From positions 413,156 to 477,155 of the forward strand of contig NW_006496477.1 in NCBI RefSeq assembly GCF_000471905.2: a stretch of 64,000 nucleotides of DNA. Reading direction: 5' to 3'. Numbering within the stretch: the stretch's first letter is position 1; each line of letters begins with the position of its first letter. Shown piece by piece: positions 58,151-64,000 of the stretch. The position numbers were made by a program, and so were the translations under genes. The notes under the pieces are model-generated. The model had not been told where the DNA came from. It did not search any database and worked only from the letters and a program-made list of their open reading frames with translations. Source of the DNA: Amborella trichopoda. Lineage: Eukaryota > Streptophyta > Magnoliopsida > Amborellales > Amborellaceae.

Positions 58151-59629
58151 ACGTAGCACTTATCACAGCATAGCATAAGCACTTATTTGAGTCAGGCACA
58201 TTCAATATTTCATAAGCATTCAATCATTCGTTAGCATTCACTCTTTCATAAGCATTTATATCTTTCATAAGCATGCCTCGTAAGCATTCACTGTTTTACA
58301 AGAAATAGCATTCACTATTTCATAAGCATAACTTATTTCAAGCACACATAGTCAGTGATTCATGAGCATATTCCATTTCATATCATAGGTATGCATATTC
58401 CATTTCATATCATAGGTATGCCTATTACAATCATACTTATACTTAGTGAATTATTCATTAATTCAGTATCCACCATTTCATCCGCATAACTTGTTGCAAC
58501 CATGCATAATAATTCATGAAAGAACAAAAAGTTCATGGTGACAGTCCCCTAGGAAAGCGAGCATGGTTCCCCGTCCACACAGAATTTAGTCATGGTTCGA
58601 AAACCAACTCCAAGCTAGGTTCAATGATCTTTCATTTAGAACTGGTTTGGGCTAAATCAGGCGAATTTTGGTCAACCAACATATCATTACAACAAAATGT
58701 GTAAGGTTCTGGAATTTCCTGCAACTATAACAGTGACATACACTTAGAAAAAGGATCGTAATTCCCAATCCATAAGGACTTTCAGTCTGATACCACAGTA
58801 ATTTTTGAAGTAAATACAACCATATTTCATTTAAAACTGATTTGAGATAATTTAGATACTATTTGGTCAGTAAACAGTTCAATACAAAATATGCAATAGT
58901 TCTGGAAATTCACTACAACTTGTAATAGTGATATACTCACACAAACAGGAGTATAATTCCCAAACCATAAGGAATTTCAATATGGTTCCAAAACCATTTT
59001 TGAAGTAGACACACCCATATTTCATTTTAAATTAATTTGATATCATTTGTATATTATTTGTTTGATGAAAAGTTCACCACAAAAACATGCACAGTTCCTG
59101 GAATTTCATTTCCAATTTTTGACATACTTCAAAGAATGAACTATAACTCCCAAATAAAAATAGGCATTACTACAAGGTCCTTTTCATATTAAACTAGATT
59201 CATAAGGGTATATTTCCATCAACTTTCATAATCATCAGGAATATATTCAATGCTCAATCTGTCATGCAAAGTCTTGGAAAATCAGGGCTCCTACCATAAA
59301 TTTTGCAGCGTACAATGACATGCATATTCCAAATTGTATCAATAATCAAGCTTAAACTTCATGATTTTTATATTCATGCTCATATTTACAATCACACTCA
59401 CATAATTTTTCTTGAATTTCATACTTGCATGAACTAACAAAAAACATGTATCACAAAGAATAGAAGCATGGAAAATGAATCTACTTACATGCACCAAAGG
59501 TTCCAAGTTCCCTACATAGTTTTCTCCAAGGTCAAGCTTTCAATGGAGGGTCTCAAGATTGAGGCTCTAAGGGCTTCAAGGAGCAAAACGTGGCTGAGAG
59601 AGAGAGCAAACCCTTGAGAGGGGTGTGAA

Positions 59630-59651
59630 GGGGTGAATAAATATAAAAAGG
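59630..59651 (-). promoter_or_regulatory. Candidate TATA region of the giant LTR
   Basis: CCTTTTTATATTTATTCACC on the minus strand, about 0.8 kb into the LTR. The plus strand also reads TATAAAAAGG here, so the direction is ambiguous. Confidence 0.3.
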
Positions 59652-59924
59652 AAGGGGTAGTATGTAAACAACAAGTGGCATCAAGGGGCATCAAGGGGGC
59701 CTCCACATGGCACACACCTTGCAAGTGGCATTCACATGGCACACAAAGCAACAAGCAAGGGACAAGTGGTTCATAACATGAGAGAAAAGAAGAGGAAGTC
59801 CGCTGGACTACCCTATACAGCTGCGTCTGATGGCTCATATCGCACACGGCAGCTCACACCCACATCGCGCATGGCAGCGCCCATCCACATTGCGCACGAC
59901 AACATCGCGCTCGCTAGCATTCTC

Positions 59925-60345
59925 ACACGAAGGTGACTTACGCGCATGGCGGCACTCTCGCACGGTGGTGACTTATGCACACGATGGTGACTTATGTGCA
60001 TGGCGGTGACTTATGCCCACGGCGACACTTTCACGTGGCGGTGACATGTGCACGACGGCACTCTCGCACGACGGTTACTTATGCACACGGCGGTGACTTA
60101 TGCACACGGAGGCACTCTCACATGGCGGTGACTTATGCGCACAGCGGCACTCTCCCACGGTGGTGACTTATGCACACAATGGCACTCTCACATGGCGGTG
60201 ACTTATGCGCACGGCGGCACTCTCACACATCGGTGACTTATGCGCACAGCGGTGACTTACGCGCACGGTGGCATTCCCACATGGTGGTGACTTATGCGCA
60301 CAGTAGCACTCTCGCATGGCGGTGACTTACGTGCACGGCGGCATC
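59925..60345. repeat. GC-rich tandem repeats in the 5' (U3) part of the LTR
   Basis: About a dozen imperfect copies of GGTGACTTATGCGCACGGCG followed by GCACTCTCACAT, in long and short forms. Strikingly GC- and CG-rich within an AT-rich LTR. Confidence 0.88.
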
Positions 60346-60438
60346 ACGCGCTCGGTGGCTAACTCATTCACACTTGGTGGTTGATTCGAACACACACGGC
60401 GGTTGGCCTTGTATGCCGAAAAAGTCCGGGTCCTTACA

Positions 60439-60452
60439 TCATCCCCCCCTTA
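60439..60452 (-). other. Polypurine tract
   Basis: AAGGGGGGATGA on the minus strand, immediately before TGTAAGG of the LTR. The preceding frame has a DFGEKILFKGG string like the C-terminal end of gypsy pol. Confidence 0.8.
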
Positions 60453-60828
60453 AAAAGGATTTTTTCCCCAAAATCACACTTCTACTAATTAAATTAATGG
60501 GGGCGGCACACACATCTTCCACAATCTACTAAGGCATGATAAGCATACAATCCAACCTATGCTCAGGAAGGCGTCAGAATCCCAAACATCCAAAAGAAAC
60601 AATTTTATGGGCAAGATTCTACCTCCCAGCCGTACCCCACAGTACTTAAACTCTGAGCCAGTCACTAAAGAGTCCCCTAAGAAGGTGTGCACCACTCATG
60701 CATGATCAAGAGATGCAAAGTCGATGCTTAGGTGTCATGCAAAATGTGGTGCTATAACAGAATCAAACAAAATTCTAGCTTTTCTATCACAAGCAGAGAG
60801 CTTACCTTAGGTTAATGAGGTAGATGCC
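60453..60828 (-). other. Internal non-coding spacer of the gag-only element
   Basis: Where pol would be in an autonomous relative there are about 375 bp without a recognisable domain, apart from the short pol-end-like string at the polypurine tract. This suggests origin by deletion of pol. Confidence 0.6.
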
Positions 60829-61724
60829 TTAGCCTCCTGCTCCATAAGTGCAAACACCGAACCCACCCTGAGTCTCTGGTATGTTCTTGTCTCTCATCAT
60901 GGGGCAGTCTTTAATCAGGTGGCCTGACTTGCCACACCTGAAGCATGCCTTCGTCTTCAGCCAGCACTTGTGAGCCGTATGACTAGGCTTCCACAAAAGT
61001 CACAAGAGACTGGCTAGTTTTGCTTGACATCGCCCTGGAAGGTCTTTCTGGCCTCACCATTTCCCTGATTTCCTTTTTCTTGAAAACCTCTCGGAGGCTG
61101 AGGCCTTGCCTCTCGCTTCTCCCACCTTTGCCGAAATCATCACAATCTTTCTCTATCTTCCTGGCTAAGTCCACTAGTGGGGAAAAAGTCCTAAGATTGG
61201 CTGCTATGACCTTCCCTCTTATATCTGGCAGAAGGCTCCTCTCAAACTTGTTCGCCTTACTGGCCTCTGCATTAATGATATGTGGCATGTAGCGGGAGAG
61301 CTCTGCAAATTTAGCGGCATATTGTTCTACTGACAGTTTCCCTTGCTGCAGCTCGATAAATTCTAATTCTTTTCCCTCTTGGACTGAATCAGGGAAGTAT
61401 TTCTCATTAAATGCTTCTAAAAATTTTCCCCAAGTCGTCACAGTCCCTGACTCTTCCCAGAATTGCCTCACCGAGCTCCACTGCTGCTCGGTGTCCCCTT
61501 CTAACATGGAGGTCCCCAGTCTTATTTTTTGCTCATCAGAAACAGTGCAATACTTCAAAAATCTGCTACACTTGCCTCCTCTATTTTTCAGCTTTTTCCA
61601 TTCTACCATGTCTCGAGAATGCGGGAGGGACAGGTCTCCTAAACCTCTCAATCAACCCACTATTATCAGGGCTTGAGGTGGAGGTAGCCAGGGTCGGCAT
61701 GCAATTTTTCATGATTTGGGTCAT
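60829..61724 (-). pseudogene. Ty3/gypsy gag with two CCHC zinc knuckles (frameshifted)
   Basis: Starts about 61724 (MTQIMKNCMPTLATS) and ends TAA at 60829. The capsid-like retrotransposon gag domain is open from about 61651 to 60983: YCTVSDEQKIRLGTSMLEGD, FWEESGTVTTWGKFLEAFNE, YFPDSVQEGKELEFIELQQG, EQYAAKFAELSRYMP, and ARKIEKDC. A frame change near 61610 separates the N-terminus. Knuckle 1 (61004-60964) is disrupted by a 1-base deletion and frame change. Knuckle 2 (60945-60904) is intact, CFRCGKSGHLIKDC. Gag would form the particle that packages RNA. This copy is broken, but only lightly. Confidence 0.85.
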
Positions 61725-61906
61725 GGCCCCAGCTTCCTGAAGAATTCTCCAAAGGCCTCGATGTTCTCATTACTAGAACTTGCATTTGTTTCAACTAGTC
61801 CTCATCATCTTGACCTAAAACAAGAACACCCAATTACTAGCCTATCCAAAAAATCCATTCTAAGGACACCCCTAAGACTCTCTAGGCCAAGAATCCTATC
61901 CTGACT

Positions 61907-61918
61907 GCTTTGATACCA
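61907..61918 (-). other. Primer-binding site (initiator tRNA-Met type)
   Basis: Minus strand TGGTATCAAAGC, 11 of 12 like the usual plant TGGTATCAGAGC, four bases after the LTR end GGGTCGTGACA. Confidence 0.8.
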
Positions 61919-61922
61919 TAAC

Positions 61923-64000
61923 TGTCACGACCCTATCCTTGGACCACTTCTATTGACGCCAAAGGATGACAGAGTGCGGGTCTGTGATCTAAGGGTAGCG
62001 AATGCCACTCAGGTCGGAGTGCACTTATCGCTTCATAAAGTTGGAATCAAAGCAAACCACGAAAGAAAACCAAAAACTCCCAATACAACATACAAATACT
62101 GATCAAATTAAAACCAAATATATATACATAATTCCAAAGTATTTACAGTGACGTCCAAGGAACCAAAGGTTCAACAATTAAAAGTACATAGTTCAATTCA
62201 AACAAAAACATGACCCACGACCAACTAACACCCACAATCAAAAAGTCTCTTTGACAATTGTAGGTCTTCAGCCTTCAAAACGTTCACCTCAACCATCCAT
62301 CCTCGCCTTGCAAACTATCACTCTACATTGGAAAAAGTCAAGGGATGAGCTATAAAGCCCAGTAAGTAGATCTAAATACCATGTATCATACTTTATCTAG
62401 CAAGGTGCCGTGAGTGATTATTTTCAGAGATAAGCAATAATGATGCAGACATCATTTGAAACGGCAGTTTATCAAGTTTTCTCATAACAAGTATCATAAC
62501 AAATCAACATAGTTATAATTTAAACTAACACCACAGTATAACAACCTCAATAGATACAAACCAACTCACTCACTAATTCACCTACTTCAGAAATAGAATC
62601 CCTATTCATCAGGCCAAGTCAATCCAATTGTTTATGACTTCTACCATCACTCAAGAGGGAAAACAATGACAAGTGGGTGTCCCACTTCGTAATGCCTTCA
62701 TACACGCACACACACAGTCCCCAGCATGCTTTGGGGTTATGATAGGCATATGCCTTGCAAGACATGGTTCACTTATCACACATAAATTTGGGGGGTGCGA
62801 CCCTGCCATCACATACTCTTCCTAACTCCCTTCCTATCATTGGGGAGCCAGGGAAGCTGTCGACACTAGTTGGCAATGCAATACGCTAAAAGTACGCTAC
62901 TGGATCACATATCACTTATCATATCATGGCCATGCAATACGCTCAAAGCATGTCAATCAATCACATATCACAGTATGGCCATGCAATACGCTCAAAGCAT
63001 GCCAATAAATCAAAATCACATATCATATCATGGTCATGCAATACGGTCAAAACATTCAATGAATCATAATCACATCATATCATGGTCATGCAATATGCTC
63101 AAAGCAAGCCAATGAATCAAAATCACATATCATATTATGGTCTTGCAATACGCTCAAAGCATACCAATGAATCAGAATCACACATTATATCATCGTCATG
63201 CAATATGCTCAAAGCATGTTATTAAGTCAGAATCATATATCTCATAGCTGACCACACTGGTCAAATCATATATCATATGTCACAACGGAACATGTATCAT
63301 AACAAGTACACATATCATAACAGAGTATGTCTCAAAATCATGTTCATTCATTTTCACATAAGCATGTCTTATTACAACCATGCATATTTAACATTTCATA
63401 AGCATTCACTATTTCATGAGGATGTCTTATTTCAACCATACATTGTCAATAACTCACAAGCAATCTTATTATAGCACAATACGGCCATGCTATATGCTCA
63501 AAGCATGCCAATGGATCATAAATCACTTAGCACCTATTATCGGGTTGACCACACAGGTCACATATCACTTAGCACGTATCACATGATTGACCACACAGGT
63601 CACATATCACTTAGTACTTATCACATCATAGCATACTACAAATGGATGATCCATCACATTTGTAGTCTGCTTTATTTGAGTCAGGCACATTCAGTATTTT
63701 ATAAGGATTCACTCATTCGTTAGCATTAACTCTTTCACAAGCATTCATATCTTTCATAAGCATGCCTCATAAGCATTCACTATTTTACAAGCAATAGCAT
63801 TTACTATTTCATAGGCATAACTTATTTCAACCACGCATAGTCCATGATTCATAAGCATATTCCATTTCATATCATAGGTATGCCTATTCCATTTCATCCG
63901 TTGCAACCATGCATAATTCATGAAAGAACAGAAAATTCATGGTGACAGTCCCCTAGGAAAGCGGGTATGATTCCTTGTCCACAAAGAATTTAGTCACGGT
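61923..64000 (-). repeat. 5' LTR (partial, continues beyond the window)
   Basis: Aligns from its end (TGTCACGACCC at 61923) with 56336-58595 of the other LTR at roughly 90% identity by eye. It is about 180 bp shorter over the same span, mostly because it has fewer 55-bp repeat units. Confidence 0.87.
62870..63245. repeat. LTR tandem repeat, 49/55-bp units, seven copies
   Basis: Same unit as at 57275-57765; anchors 62884 (degenerate), 62941, 62990, 63045, 63097, 63152 and 63207. Confidence 0.9.

Larger units (their letters stand above)
56336..60438 (-). repeat. 3' LTR (~4.1 kb)
   Basis: Starts TGTAAGGACCCGGAC right after the polypurine tract and ends GGTCGTGATA, where the other LTR has GGGTCGTGACA. 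56336-58595 aligns with 61923-64000. It contains three tandem-repeat blocks, described separately. Confidence 0.87.
56336..64000 (-). mobile_element. Gag-only Ty3/gypsy-type element with giant LTRs (TR-GAG/LARD-like), cut by the window edge
   Basis: Minus orientation. 3' LTR 60438-56336 (4,103 bp, TGTAAGGACCC … GGTCGTGATA). 5' LTR from 61923 rightwards, at least 2,078 bp visible. Between them are only 1,484 bp: primer-binding site (61918-61907), gag (61724-60829), about 390 bp without domains, and a polypurine tract (60452-60439). There is no protease, reverse transcriptase, RNase H or integrase, so movement would need enzymes from a partner. The ends and primer site resemble Del/Tekay-type chromoviruses. 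The LTRs differ at roughly one base in ten in the segment I compared. Confidence 0.85.

Noticed and set aside
59975..60166. Repetitive plus-strand frame with HGGDLC-type units
   Set aside because: A translation of the GC-rich LTR tandem repeat, not a protein gene.

Overview
This is a transposon-rich stretch of a flowering-plant nuclear genome. The evidence is canonical GT-AG introns, plant-type LINE, Ty1/copia, Ty3/gypsy and hAT remains, plant-type MITEs, long (GA)n/(CT)n tracts, and a decayed chloroplast trnA-UGC fragment. There are no bacterial features. The species cannot be named from this window. Three runs of N (14558-15050, 25196-25215, 38806-39056) interrupt it.

Only two host genes can be supported. 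(1) A plus-strand, three-exon gene (11285-17377) encodes a small 143-residue protein of unknown function and has a 5.6-kb first intron full of repeats. (2) A minus-strand, probably two-exon gene (34690-33429) encodes an NDR1/HIN1-like, LEA_2-domain membrane protein. Gene 2 was duplicated in direct orientation. A truncated copy lies about 24.8 kb to the left (7395-9091 plus an 82-bp exon shard at 11176-11257), and the shard ends 27 bp before the start codon of gene 1.

Layout. 1-4.5 kb: 5' part of a decayed L1-type LINE (minus). 4.6-9.1 kb: a MITE, a Ty1/copia 3' end with one LTR (minus), then the truncated duplicate. 9.3-17.4 kb: a Mutator-type MITE, an unexplained 1.5-kb insertion, then gene 1. 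17.8-18.6 kb: a large foldback element. 19.1-22.6 kb: a complete but dead hAT element with 8-bp target-site duplications. 22.6-31.3 kb: low-complexity DNA, two non-autonomous hAT-like elements and several MITEs. 32.2-34.9 kb: gene 2. 35-43 kb: a cluster of MITEs and an AT-rich minisatellite. 42.3-45.5 kb: two tandem LTR-plus-internal units of an old LTR retrotransposon. 45.5-54 kb: low-complexity and minisatellite DNA without genes. 54.1-55.8 kb: gag, protease and start of integrase of a Ty1/copia element (minus). 56.3-64 kb: a Ty3/gypsy-type element with about 4.1-kb LTRs whose whole 1.5-kb interior holds gag but no pol.

The main items of interest are the gag-only, giant-LTR retrotransposon (tandem-repeat blocks in its LTRs, different copy number in its two LTRs), and a family of about 13 related ~390-bp MITEs. 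Several of these MITEs have exact or near-exact 9-bp target-site duplications, which points to Mutator-type mobilisation, and they share a conserved internal palindrome.
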